DNA from: CAWKAO01 sp963847665
GTDB taxonomy: Bacteria; Actinomycetota; Humimicrobiia; Humimicrobiales; Humimicrobiaceae
Assembly (NCBI GenBank): GCA_963847665.1
Contig: CAWKAO010000002.1
Location: forward strand, 62,001 to 126,000
Length of the DNA stretch: 64,000 nucleotides
Reading direction: 5' to 3'
A program made the translations under genes and the position numbers. The notes below the pieces were generated by a model. That model searched no databases. It worked only from the letters and a program-made list of their open reading frames with translations, and was not told the origin of the DNA. This document shows, piece after piece, positions 9,676-19,678 of this stretch (its first letter is position 1; every line of letters begins with the position of its first letter).

Positions 9676-10767
9676 ATGATCAGATTTGATACCGGTGGTT
9701 TTAAACCGGATAAAAAGAGATTTATTGCTGCTTTTAAGGGTGAGGAGATGGACAAGGTCCCTGTTTTTGAGCACTATATCGGGGATAAAATAGTTGAGCA
9801 AATAATAGGTTACAATGCTGGTAATACATGTGCGGCTTGCGGTGATCCCTACAGGGGAGACGAGAGGGCTGCTGCAGATAACGACATGATAATACCGATG
9901 CATCCTGAAGATTTCAAGAAAGTGTGCAACAGCATATGCCAGGATTCTACGATGGTAGTTGCCTGTTATACACCCTTTAGAAAGATCGATGAAGAAGGCA
10001 GGAAAGTACTAATCAATGATGGTAGTGTAAAAAGCAGGAAAGACTGGGAAAAGGTGATACTGCCTTCAGATGCAGACATCGAAAACAGGATAGGATATCT
10101 AAAAAAATATAAAGAGGCCCTGAAAGACACAGAAATTGCGATCACCCTGCAGGCAGGAAACATGTTTGTCCCGGTTTACAGGAATCTGTGCGGTGGCGAT
10201 TTTTTCAGGCTGGTGCATGATGACCCGGCCCTTATAGAGGAGATCCTTGAGGCTGAAGTTCAATATTTTTACAGGATCGTAACCGAGGGTTTGAAAGTGG
10301 GCTTTGATGCATTGATGGCAGGTGACGATCTTGCACATAAACACGGGCTTATGATAGACCCTGACCTGCTTAAAAGATGGTATGTCCCAAATGCAATGAG
10401 ATTTTATGAACCAGTTTTAAATCAGGGCATTCCGATAATCTTTGATTGTGATGGTGATCCTACAAAGATAATGGATATGATCCTCGGCCTTGGTTGCGAG
10501 GCATTGTTTCCAATAGATGCAAATGGCATTGATTACAGGGAAGCCAAGAAGAAGTGGGGGGACAGGATATGTCTTTATGGTGGGATAGATACGGATATTA
10601 TAATAAGGGGCACCACAGAGGATACTGAAAAATATGTAAAAGATGTCGTTACTACTTTAAAGGCAAACGGAAGGTTTATTGCAGGTACTATCAGCGATGT
10701 AAATGAGATGCCTTTTGAAAATTTTGTGACCATGATAAACACTATCCATAAATATGGTACTTATTAA
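9676..10767 (+). CDS. URO-D superfamily methyltransferase
   Basis: Full-length URO-D fold protein (363 aa). It has FKGEEMDKVPVFE at the N-terminus, MAGDDLAHKHG in the middle, and the ligand region FDCDGDPTKIMD where MtaA-type enzymes carry H-x-C. Asp in place of His and Cys means the classical thiol-activating zinc site is not there. The ending is FIAGTISDVNEMPFEN. It is directly followed (12 bp) by an MttB-family gene, and the same URO-D/MttB pairing recurs at 13.3 kb. This suggests the two proteins work together on one substrate or corrinoid. The donor and acceptor of the methyl group are unknown. Confidence 0.9.
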   Translation: MIRFDTGGFKPDKKRFIAAFKGEEMDKVPVFEHYIGDKIVEQIIGYNAGNTCAACGDPYRGDERAAADNDMIIPMHPEDFKKVCNSICQDSTMVVACYTPFRKIDEEGRKVLINDGSVKSRKDWEKVILPSDADIENRIGYLKKYKEALKDTEIAITLQAGNMFVPVYRNLCGGDFFRLVHDDPALIEEILEAEVQYFYRIVTEGLKVGFDALMAGDDLAHKHGLMIDPDLLKRWYVPNAMRFYEPVLNQGIPIIFDCDGDPTKIMDMILGLGCEALFPIDANGIDYREAKKKWGDRICLYGGIDTDIIIRGTTEDTEKYVKDVVTTLKANGRFIAGTISDVNEMPFENFVTMINTIHKYGTY

Positions 10768-10779
10768 GGAAAAGAAGAG

Positions 10780-12310
10780 ATGAGACCCTTTACATGTTTT
10801 TTAAAAATTCTAAATGACAATGAAATAGAGAAGCTGCATGAAAATGCATTAAACCTTCTGGAAGATCCGGGCATGAGGATCGAAAACAGGGCGATGCTTG
10901 GAGCCCTCCAAAAAGCCGGGGCTCAGGTCGATCTTAAAAGCGAGACCGCAAAAATACCAAAAAAGCTGATAGAAGAAGTCATCAGTATGGCGGCAAAAGA
11001 AGAGGAAGAAAGGATCGCGCAAAAGAATGCGGGCGATTCAGAAACAGCAATTAACAGCAAGCTGACTTTTAGCTGGCATTCACCCTTTAGAAACAGGACA
11101 CCTAGAATCGAAGCAAGCTTTGGAGGCGGGGCACCACTTTTTTATGACCATAAAAATGGTATTAACAGGTATGCTACAAGAGAAGATTTTCTAAATATGA
11201 TCAAGCTTGCAGAAGCAATACCCGAAGTCTCAACTTGCGGTAATGCAATACACTATATTAGGGAAGATGATGGAAGCGAAGTACCGCCAAAAATGGTCGC
11301 AATAAAAGGAGCTTCACTGGTCGCCAAATATTCTTCAAAACCCGGATGTACCTCTATCATCGATAAAAGGCAACTTCCATATTTGATGGAAATGGGCAGG
11401 ATAATCAAAGGGTCCGCTGAAGAGTATATAAAAAGCCCCATACTGGTCAATATACATGACACTGAAACACCTCTCAGGCTGACAAGACCGGAGGCAGCTA
11501 TAATTGAAAAAATGGTTAAAAACAATCTCAGCATCTCAATACTTCCGATGCCTCTCATAGGGATCTCAACTCCTATCTACCCGATCTCTGCTGCAATAGT
11601 GGGCGCTGCAGAAATACTGGCAGTATGGACAGCTGTAAAAGTATTAAATGAGGGATGTCCGGTAGAGGCAAACTGTGTTTCTGGCGCATTAAATCCTTCT
11701 ACTGGAACTGCCTGCTTTGTGACCCCTGAGGTCGCAATGGCTGACCTGGCAGTGGCCCAATTATTCAGGGAAAAATACAAGGTCCCCTGCGGTGCAGGAG
11801 TGGGCCTGATCGACGCACCTATCCCGGGGTTGCTTTCTGTTTATGAGAGGACTTTTAAAGAGACAGTTTCTACTCTTGCAGGGGAACCTTCTTTTCCTGT
11901 AGGGATAATAGGAGGAGCAGTAGTATTTGCAATGGAACAGGTTATCCTCGACCTGGATATTGCTGCAAACCAGGAACAGATCATTAAAGGTATCGGCGGG
12001 GAACATTTTGATGAATCTCTGGGACTCATCAGGGAAAAAGGAGTAGGGGGGACTTTTTATTGATACTGCTCACACCGCAAAAAATTTCAGGGAGAACCTT
12101 ACATTCAGGCATTCACTGATAAATCTAAAGAACACGAATGTCAGGGAATCAAGAGCAATAGATCCTGTAGAAACAGCCCATATAAGATGTTTGGACCTGA
12201 TCTCAGGTGCAGTACCTTACCAGATCGAAGATAATAAGAGCAGGGCAATAGACGCAATTGTTGAAGCAGCTGCAAAAGAGCTGTCTTCAATAACTGGTGC
12301 AATGGAATGA
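10780..12310 (+). CDS. MttB-family (non-pyrrolysine) methyltransferase, frameshifted near C-terminus
   Basis: Member of the trimethylamine methyltransferase MttB superfamily, which moves a methyl from a quaternary or tertiary amine to a corrinoid protein. The first frame gives 427 aa ending GVGGTFY, then TGA. Dropping one T at about 12,061 continues as DTAHTAKNFRENLTFRHSL and runs to the TGA at 12,308, for about 509 aa, the normal family length. No in-frame TAG is found, so this is a non-pyrrolysine homologue like MtgB, which demethylates glycine betaine. Typical regions are SGALNPSTGTACFVTPEVAM and GVGLIDAPIPG. It pairs with the preceding URO-D gene. Confidence 0.87.
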
Positions 12311-12344
12311 TTGTTAAAGAGGCTCTTGTTTTTTAAATGATTAT

Positions 12345-12393
12345 AATGTAAAATTTTTATAATTATTTAAAATTAATATAAAATTTTTACATT
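12345..12393. promoter_or_regulatory. Inverted repeat upstream of RpiR-type regulator
   Basis: Two 17-bp arms (12,345-12,361 and 12,377-12,393) form an inverted repeat with one mismatch across a 15-bp AT spacer. Each arm contains TGTAAAA/TTTTTACA-like half-sites. Its place 31 bp before an RpiR-family start suggests an operator for autoregulation. A related palindrome lies at 21,802-21,818. AT-rich context raises the chance of coincidence. Confidence 0.4.
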
Positions 12394-12423
12394 ACTGAAT
12401 CAGTAAGGGATTCTTTTATATTA

Positions 12424-13326
12424 ATGAACAAAGCTGCACATAAAAACCAGTTCTCTCAAAGTCAAGAAAACCAAATAAACCTTCTTACACGCCTAAAGAC
12501 ATTAAGCCAGGTTATGACAGATTCTGAAAAACTTATTGCTGACCACATTTTAAATAATCCTGAAGAGATATACAGCCTCAAAATAGAAGATCTTTCTAAA
12601 AAATTAGGTATCAGCCTTCCTACAGTATTCAGGTTTACTCAAAAGCTTGGATACGAGGGCTTTAAAGATTTTAAGGTCGATCTTATTAAAGATATGGCAA
12701 TCGGCATGAATATAGAAGTAACTGATATTTCCGATGAAAGTATAGGGTCGATAACAAAAAATATGTTTGAAAAGATCACAGGCAATCTAAAGGAAACTCT
12801 TTCACTGATTGATTATGATGACCTGGACCTGGCAATAAACATGATACTAGGCGCTAAGAGAATAATATTTTTTGCAGTAGGTTCTTCGACATCAGTAGCA
12901 TTTGATGCTTATTCAAAATTTCTGCGTGCAGGTTTTAATTGCTTTTACAGTATTGAGACTTATACCCAGAGGGATATTTCTACTCAATGCAGGAAGGATG
13001 ATGTCGCAATAGGTATAAGTTTTTCAGGTGAGTCCGTGGAAGTCGTGGATTGTATGAGGAATGCAAAAAAAAATACTGCCAAGACTATCTGTGTAACGAC
13101 ATTTTTAAACTCACCTATAACTGAATTTTCAGATGTCTGACTTTATACTGCTCCGGTTCATTCTTTTTACCAGAAAATAGATCTTCCCTCAAAAATGTCA
13201 CAGATAGCAATAATCGATTCCCTTTATTTAAATGTCGTACTTAAGAACCGAAAAAGAGCGCTGGATCATATAAGCCGCTCTGAAGAAGAGCATATCAGGT
13301 TTAAAAGATCATTTAAGAAACTATAG
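12424..13326 (+). CDS. RpiR-family regulator (HTH-SIS), interrupted by in-frame TGA
   Basis: RpiR/MurR-type regulator with an N-terminal helix-turn-helix (LSKKLGISLPTVFRFTQKLG around residues 58-77) and a C-terminal SIS sugar-phosphate-binding domain (FFAVGSSTSVAFDAYSKF, GISFSGESVEVVD). The frame stops at a TGA at 13,138-13,140 (residue 239). It continues in the same frame as LYTAPVHSFYQK... to the TAG at 13,324, giving 300 aa, the family's usual length. The stop replaces one small or hydrophobic residue in the SIS strand, so it is a point change or a base-call error, not a frameshift. It probably senses a phosphorylated sugar and controls the methyltransferase/isomerase genes downstream. Confidence 0.83.
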
Positions 13327-13340
13327 AAGTTGGAGAGAAT

Positions 13341-14447
13341 ATGGCAACTGATATAATGAAAACTGTTTTTGAACCCTATAAAGGGGAGCCGGACATTAAA
13401 AGGCTTCTTGCAGCAATGCGAAGGCAGGAGGTCGACAGGGTGCCTAATTTTGAAGTCCTTATAGAAGACAGGATAGTAGCCAATATCCTAAGACGGGATG
13501 CAGGAAATACGCTTGCCTATGGAGGTGATCCTGCAAAGGGAGTTGTAGATGAAGATAAGGTCAGGCCGATGTATCCCAGGGATTGGATTGAAATATGTGA
13601 GATCATAGGCCAGGACTCTATAATCCTTGAAGCACTTTGGACACCGTTTAAGATAAATGGTCCTGACGGAAAAGCCATACCGGTTTCAGGAAAACCGGTT
13701 AAAAACCGCAAGGATTTTGAAAATCTTATTATGCCCACCGATGAAGATATTGAGAAAAAAATGAGATATGTCCGGGAATACAGGGAGGCAGTAAAGGGTA
13801 CAAAGATAGGTGTCGGTATCGTATTTGCGACTTTTGTTATGACTATTTATGAATTTCTTATGGATATGAATGATTTTATGATAGATGTCTATGAGGATTA
13901 CAAGTTCATAGAATATATGTTTGATGTCAGCACCGAATACTGGGTAAAGTTTTCAAAAGCTTTGGTAAAGGAGAAGATCGACTGGTGCTATACTGCGGAT
14001 GATTTCGGATTTAAAAGCGGTCTTTTCCTGCCTCCGAAAATATTAAAAGAACTCTGGTTTGAAAGATATAAAAAAATAATGGACCCCATTAAAGATGCCG
14101 GTATTGCTATTATGTGCCACAGTGACGGAAAGATAGATGAGATAGTACCCTGGCTGATAGAGTACGGCGTGGATGCGTTGAATCCAATGGACCCATACTG
14201 TACTGATTACAGGGAATACAAAAAGAAATATGGTGCAGATATCGCCCTGTGGGGAAATATCGATATCGAGTGGCCGCTTACAAAAGGCACACCTGAAGAT
14301 GTGGAAAAAGATGTCAGGGAACATATGGATGTCTTAAAACCTGGTTATGGCTATATCTGCAGTTCTTCACATTCCATAGTAAATTATATTCCCTATGAAA
14401 ATTTTGTGGCGTTCATCAATGCTGTCCACAAACACGGGAGGTATTAG
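13341..14447 (+). CDS. URO-D superfamily methyltransferase
   Basis: Complete URO-D fold protein (368 aa) with FEPYKGEPDIKRLLAAM at the start, CYTADDFGFKSG in the middle, and the ligand motif CHSDGKIDEIV (His present, the Cys position is Asp). Near the C-terminus, GYICSSSHSIVNYIP contains a cysteine that could be a ligand. It is a close paralogue of the URO-D gene at 21.8 kb, sharing the N-terminal block and PMDPYxxDYRxYKK. It precedes an MttB-family gene by 2 bp, so the pair is certainly co-translated. The proposed role is corrinoid-dependent methyl transfer; the substrate is unknown. Confidence 0.9.
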   Translation: MATDIMKTVFEPYKGEPDIKRLLAAMRRQEVDRVPNFEVLIEDRIVANILRRDAGNTLAYGGDPAKGVVDEDKVRPMYPRDWIEICEIIGQDSIILEALWTPFKINGPDGKAIPVSGKPVKNRKDFENLIMPTDEDIEKKMRYVREYREAVKGTKIGVGIVFATFVMTIYEFLMDMNDFMIDVYEDYKFIEYMFDVSTEYWVKFSKALVKEKIDWCYTADDFGFKSGLFLPPKILKELWFERYKKIMDPIKDAGIAIMCHSDGKIDEIVPWLIEYGVDALNPMDPYCTDYREYKKKYGADIALWGNIDIEWPLTKGTPEDVEKDVREHMDVLKPGYGYICSSSHSIVNYIPYENFVAFINAVHKHGRY

Positions 14448-14449
14448 CG

Positions 14450-15901
14450 ATGAGGAAAGGATTTGTACGAAGATTCGAGCCGTTAAGGATATTGACCGAT
14501 ACCCAGGTCGAATACATACATTCAATATCGCTTGAGATACTTGAAAAAACTGGGGTCAAATTTGAAAGCAAGAGAGCGCTTGAGCTCCTTGGAGACCATG
14601 GCTGTATTATAGATCATGATAAAAGAGTAGCAAGATTTCCGAGCTACCTTGTCGAAGAATGCATAAGACAGGCGCCAAGCAGCTTTTCAGTAAAAGCAAG
14701 GATTCCTGAAGATGACCTTCGTATTGGGGGAAACACTCTATATTTTATGCCTGCTGCCGGCGCAAAACTTCATGATGAAAAGACAGGCAGGTTATCTATT
14801 GCTACACTTGAGCAGAATGATATGGGAGTACTGCTTTGCGATGCGCTGGAAACTGTTGATTTCCAGGCATCTTATTGTCCCTTCTTTGAATTGAAAGATA
14901 TCCCTCCTGTCATGCTTCTGGCAGAGAGCCAGGCAAGTATCGCAAGAAATACCACAAGAGTCTCAAGGGGCGCACAGGCTACTGATTCGTTTATCTGGGA
15001 ATCACAGATAGCAAATGCAGCCGGCAAGCAGCTAATAGGCACAATAGAAGGTGCGGCCCCGCTCTGCTTTCCGGAAGATGCGATAAATGCAGCATTCGAG
15101 TACATGGATAATGGGTTCCCCATCTGGGCCACTGGCGGTTCTGTTATGGGCGGAAGTTCTCCGGTAACGGCAGCAGGTGCTACTGTAAGCAATAATGTCG
15201 AGACTCTTGCTGCTATTGCTTTTATACAGTGTTACAGGCCTGGCACATCTGTTCTTGCAAATGACTTTGTGATCCCAATGGACATGGAAAGCGGCAACCT
15301 GTTTTTTGGGGCGCTTGGTTCGGGCTATCACCAGATGGCTTTTAACCAGATCTACAGGGACCTCTATAAGATCCCTGTATCAAATGCAATGGCTGCATTT
15401 CCCAATTCAAAACTTATCGATTACCAGAATGCCTTTGAAAAGACCCATCTTGCAATGTCAGCAGCCCTTTCTGGAGCAAATATGATAGCCTTTCTTGGTT
15501 CAGTATCACAGGAGCTTGCATGGAGTCCGCTTCAGGCTGTGATCGATAACGATTCTGCTAATGTCATCGGCAGGTACATAGAGGGTATAGACGTAGATAC
15601 TGATACGATCGCTGCCGATCTCATACAGGAAGTCGGACATTCACCCGGGACCTTTCTGGGTAAAAAACATACAAGAGAAAACTGGAAGAAAGAATACTAT
15701 GTTCCCAGGGTCTTTGACCGCCTATCCTACCAGGACTGGGAAAGAGCAGGTTCAAAAAGTCTGCTTGATAAGGCAAGAGAAAGGGTGGAAGAGATCGTGT
15801 CTTCACATAAACCAAAGCCCCTTACACCGGAGCAGGATAAAGATATTAAAAAGATACTGGAAGATGCCAGGAAATATTATAAAAAGAAAGGCCTGCTATA
15901 A
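14450..15901 (+). CDS. MttB-family (non-pyrrolysine) methyltransferase
   Basis: Intact MttB-superfamily protein (483 aa). It shows the family N-terminus (LTDTQVEYIHSISLEILEKTG), the barrel segments WATGGSVMGGSSPVTAAG and TSVLANDFVIPMDMESGN, and the ending HTRENWKKEYYVPRVFDR. No internal TAG codon occurs, which excludes the pyrrolysine-containing TMA enzyme. It is expected to demethylate a small methylated amine such as a betaine onto the corrinoid protein at 23 kb. It starts 2 bp after the URO-D stop and is followed by a class III aminotransferase, which could process an amine left after demethylation. Confidence 0.92.
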   Translation: MRKGFVRRFEPLRILTDTQVEYIHSISLEILEKTGVKFESKRALELLGDHGCIIDHDKRVARFPSYLVEECIRQAPSSFSVKARIPEDDLRIGGNTLYFMPAAGAKLHDEKTGRLSIATLEQNDMGVLLCDALETVDFQASYCPFFELKDIPPVMLLAESQASIARNTTRVSRGAQATDSFIWESQIANAAGKQLIGTIEGAAPLCFPEDAINAAFEYMDNGFPIWATGGSVMGGSSPVTAAGATVSNNVETLAAIAFIQCYRPGTSVLANDFVIPMDMESGNLFFGALGSGYHQMAFNQIYRDLYKIPVSNAMAAFPNSKLIDYQNAFEKTHLAMSAALSGANMIAFLGSVSQELAWSPLQAVIDNDSANVIGRYIEGIDVDTDTIAADLIQEVGHSPGTFLGKKHTRENWKKEYYVPRVFDRLSYQDWERAGSKSLLDKARERVEEIVSSHKPKPLTPEQDKDIKKILEDARKYYKKKGLL

Positions 15902-15984
15902 AGATCAAAAGTGAAAGTATCGATTTAAAAGTTTTTTTGAAAAAGTTATTGGCAATGTCAGATTAAAAAGGAGAAGGTCTCAAT

Positions 15985-17330
15985 ATGAAAAATGATTTCT
16001 CAGATATTACTGGTCCGAACATAATAACAGAAACACCGGGACCGAGATCAAAAGAATGGCACGAGCGGGCCGAAAAACATATGAAGGGCTATTCAAGCCA
16101 GGTGAAGTTGTTTCCGGTTGCCTGGGAAAGTGGAGCAGGAAACCTTATGACGGATGTCGACGGGAATACATATATTGATTTTTCTGCTGGTATCTACTGT
16201 AATAGCACCGGCCACTGCCATCCAAAAGTATCGGAAAAAATAAAACAATATGCAGACAAGCTTATGAACTGCCATGATTTTACCACTCCAATAAAAGCTC
16301 TCTTTCTGGAAAAGCTCGCTTCTGTACTTCCAGGTGATATTAATGGTATACAGCTTTACTGCGGGGGTTCAGAAGCAGTAGAAGCAGCACTAAGGGCAGT
16401 AAGAGTCATAAAAAAGGGAAAATATGAGCTCTTTTCATTCTGGGGCGACTGGCATGGGAAGACAACTGCATCGATGAGCCTCTCATCACTTGGAAATGAA
16501 GCTTTCGGACCAAGGGCCGCAGGCTCACATCTTGCCCCAGTCCCGAATTGTTACAGATGTCCCTACAGGCAGTCATACCCTGGTTGCGGTCTTTTATGCA
16601 TGGATATACTAGAAGGTACTATCGATAATGAAGGTACAGGAATGCAGGCAGCAGTTGTAATCGAACCGATACAGGGTTACAGCGGCACTGTAGTATATCA
16701 GGATGAGGTCTATCCAAGGGTGGCCAGGATATGTAAAGAAAGGGAGATGCTTCTGGTGATAGATGAGATCCTTACCGGTATGGGCAGGACCGGAAAATGG
16801 TTCGCTGTCGACCACTATGGCCTGGTGCCTGATGTAATAACTATGGGAAAAGGTGTCGGCGGTGGCTTTCCGATCAGTGCATTTGCTGTAAAAGAAGAGT
16901 ACTCCTGGGCATTGAGCAGGCATCGGCTTCCACTACCTACGGCGGTAACCCGATAGCATGTGCAGCAGGATTAGCTACTCTTGAGGTCATCGAAGAAGAA
17001 AAAATACTTGATAATGTAAACCGTGTAGGGGTTTTTATGATGGAAAGGCTCCAGAAACTTAAAGACTCGCATCCAATTGTCGGCGATGTAAGGGGGAAGG
17101 GACTGCTTCTTGCCATAGATCTTGTCAAAGATAAAAAGAGCAGGAAAGCTTTTAATGAGGCAGGTAGGATTGTGTACCAGAAAGCGTTTTCAAAGGGGCT
17201 TGCCTGGATACCTGCTGGAAACATCCTCCGGCTTGCCCCGCCCCTTATAATGACAGAAGAGCTTGCTGCAAAAGCTATAGATATTATAGATGAATCCATT
17301 GGTGAAACGGAAAAGCAATTTGGTTATTAA
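15985..17330 (+). CDS. Class III aminotransferase, frameshifted
   Basis: PLP-dependent class III (omega-amino) aminotransferase, about 447 aa once repaired. The first 305 or so residues are in one frame, with the PLP lysine Lys289 in MGKGVGGGFP and LYCGGSEAVEAALRA for cofactor phosphate. Adding one base near 16,909 continues with IEQASASTTYGGNPIACAAG and runs to the TAA at 17,330. It carries an unusual Cys-rich insert, NCYRCPYRQSYPGCGLLC. Relatives act on 4-aminobutyrate, acetylornithine or aminated sugars. A GGAGAAGG site precedes the start. Its position after an MttB gene suggests use of an amine from demethylation. Confidence 0.87.
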
Positions 17331-17363
17331 TAACTAAGAGGAAAATGAGGATAAAAATAGATT

Positions 17364-18793
17364 ATGGAGATGAAAAAATTAAAGGTCGCATTTTTGGCAG
17401 GTTTCATGGATTATTTTTCAGATGAGGGAATAAAGGCATTTAAAAAAAACCAGGATGATCTAAAAAAGATTGCAAAGCAAAATAATTTTGACCTATATAT
17501 TTATAATGAACCTGTGAGCGATATTAAAAAAGCGGCAAATGTCAGAATGGAAATGGAGTCAAAAGCTATAGACTTTGTGCTGATCTACCACCCGACTTAC
17601 ATCTCCGGAGATATTATTTTTGAACTTTTTAAGATGGATGCTTTTTTTGGTTTATGGGCATTAAGGGAACCCAAACCAGACGGGCCGCTGCCTTTGGCGT
17701 CATTTGTGTGCCTTAACCAAAACACTTCTATTGCAATGCATTATTTCAAGAGTAAGAAGAAAAAAGTATAAATGGTTCTTAGGAGATGTCGATGATCATT
17801 ATTTTAAATCACGATTCGAAATAACTTTAAAGAGCATTGAATGTGATCAAAAAATTAAAAAATTCAAGAGTCGCTCAACTGGGAAAAACTGGTGAGGGAT
17901 TCAGGAACATGTATTATGACGAAAGAGAGATCTTCAGGACCCTGGGAATCGATGTTGTCAGGGAAGTGGAAGTCGAGGATGTTTTTTATGAAGCAGAAAA
18001 AATAGATAAGCTGTCTGTAAAAAAAGAAACTGAAAAAATATTAAAACAGTTTAGCCAGATCAATTTTTCATCTGAAAAAATAACCGAGGCTGTGAAAATG
18101 TTTTTAGCAACTAAAAAGATCTGCGAGGATAATGCTTATGATGCCGTAGCTTTTGACTGTGCTGCAAAACCTATTAAGCTAAAAGGGATACTTGCATGCC
18201 TTTCAAATTCTTTATTGAACTCATATGGCATTGTTGCTGGCTGTGAAGGTGATATGTTGAGTACGATTTCATCTTATATTTTGAGGCTGATCACTGGGAA
18301 GCCTACAGCAGTCAGTGACCTGCCTGCATTTGACGATACAGATGATTCTGTTTTGCTCTGGCACTGCGGTTCAGCACCTTTTGAAATGGCAAATAGCTGC
18401 GGCGTGAATTGCAGGAGTGTTTACAGGTCTGATTTTGCTGCCGGAACTGAATTTGGGGACCTGGGGCCGATCACAGATATGGTCTATCAAAAAAGCGATT
18501 TCACAGTATTCAGATTGACTGGTGAATCTGATTTATTCTATTATTTTACCGGGAAGTCATTTGGTGAGGAAAAACAATCATGGAATGGAAGCAGGGGTTG
18601 GATCAAGGATCTAAGGTTTTACAGAGAACCTATAAAAGCAAAGGACCTTATTAATACAATACTTGATCGCGGTATACAGCACCATTTTCCTTTTGTTATG
18701 GAAGATGCTGGTAAGTATATTGAAGAAATCGCCTTCTGGTTGGGTCTAAAAAGGGTTGCTAAAAAAGATTATGAAGATTTTAATTATGTTTAG
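17364..18793 (+). pseudogene. L-fucose isomerase-like protein (second of three), two frameshifts
   Basis: About 476 aa when repaired. It begins KVAFLAGFMDYFSDEGIKAF and stops at a TAA after a poly-A run (17,755-17,768). The next stretch, KYKWFLGDVDDHYFKSRFE, lies in a second frame, and a second poly-A run (about 17,850-17,862) shifts to the long C-terminal frame with LWHCGSAPFEMAN and HHFPFVMED. The intact-order paralogue at 32.0-33.4 kb confirms the reconstruction. Metal-dependent aldose-ketose isomerase is the likely family role. Both lesions are in A-runs, which fits either base-calling error or slippage. As written, no full protein would be made. Confidence 0.82.
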
Positions 18794-18816
18794 ATACTTT
18801 TTTAGAAAGGATCATT

Positions 18817-19647
18817 ATGAAAATAAGATTTGAAGAAATGCGTTCCCCTGAAATAGGGGAGCTTGTTGCTAAAAATGGTATGGTGATCATTCCTATAGGG
18901 GCATGTGAAGAGCATGGAAGGCATCTGCCAGTGTCCACTGATACCAGGATAGCTTATGAGGCCGCAATTGATGCTGCAAGTATCGTATCTGACCAGATTC
19001 CGATTGCGGTACTTCCCGCAGTCTGGTTTGGCTATACAGTTGCCATGCTAAAAAACTGGCCAGGGACGATAACCATAAAACCTAAAGTGCTGATAGACCT
19101 CCTTTATAATATCTGCCAATCTCTGATAGATATGGGTATAAGGAAAATACTTATAGTAAATGGCCATGGAAATAATCCTGGTGTACTTGATGTGGTCGTA
19201 CGTTCAATCGGGGATGATTTCAAAGTCTTTCCTGCCGTGGTCAATGTTTTTAACCTATGGGATAAAGAATATGTCAAAAAGAGCAGGAGGTCCGCTGAGG
19301 GTGGTATCGGACATGCCGGGGAGCTTGAGACTTCTCTTATTCTTCATTTTGCTGAAGATCTTGTAGATATGAGCGTGGCAGACAATACAGATATAATGAC
19401 ATCAGGTCTTAAATACTGTCCCGTGGATTTTGCTTCAGATAAAAAGAAAAAATACTACCTTTCGACCTGGTATCTTGAAAATTCTACTCATGGCGGGGCG
19501 GGTGACCCGACTTATGCAAGAAAAGAACTGGGTGCAGAGATCCACAAAATGACAGTCAGCTCGCTTGTAGAAGTCATAGAGGAGTTCTACGATATCCAGA
19601 TAAGGCTGGAGAAAAGAAAGTTGAATAGAAAGTGTACAGAATTTTAG
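18817..19647 (+). CDS. Creatininase family protein
   Basis: Metal-dependent amidohydrolase-like protein (276 aa) of the creatininase/MftE family. Motifs are PIGACEEHGRHLPVSTDT, VNGHGNN and GHAGELETSLILHF, which supply the Glu, His and Asp ligands of a dinuclear site. Known members open creatinine, deformylate pterins or process peptides, so the substrate is not defined by family alone. It starts after AGAAAGGA and follows a fucose-isomerase-like gene by 23 bp. In a locus rich in N-methyl-type methyltransferases an N-methylated cyclic amide is possible, but that is inference. Confidence 0.9.
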   Translation: MKIRFEEMRSPEIGELVAKNGMVIIPIGACEEHGRHLPVSTDTRIAYEAAIDAASIVSDQIPIAVLPAVWFGYTVAMLKNWPGTITIKPKVLIDLLYNICQSLIDMGIRKILIVNGHGNNPGVLDVVVRSIGDDFKVFPAVVNVFNLWDKEYVKKSRRSAEGGIGHAGELETSLILHFAEDLVDMSVADNTDIMTSGLKYCPVDFASDKKKKYYLSTWYLENSTHGGAGDPTYARKELGAEIHKMTVSSLVEVIEEFYDIQIRLEKRKLNRKCTEF

Positions 19648-19678
19648 TTTTAATAAAATAAAGTCTGGAGGTTTTATA

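Noticed and set aside
13138..13140. Selenocysteine or alternative code at the TGA in the RpiR gene
   Set aside because: TGA ends many other genes properly here, no SECIS-like hairpin stands out, and RpiR proteins have no conserved Cys at that place.
10780..15901. Pyrrolysine-dependent MttB
   Set aside because: No in-frame TAG is found in either MttB gene, and no pyl genes are in the window.
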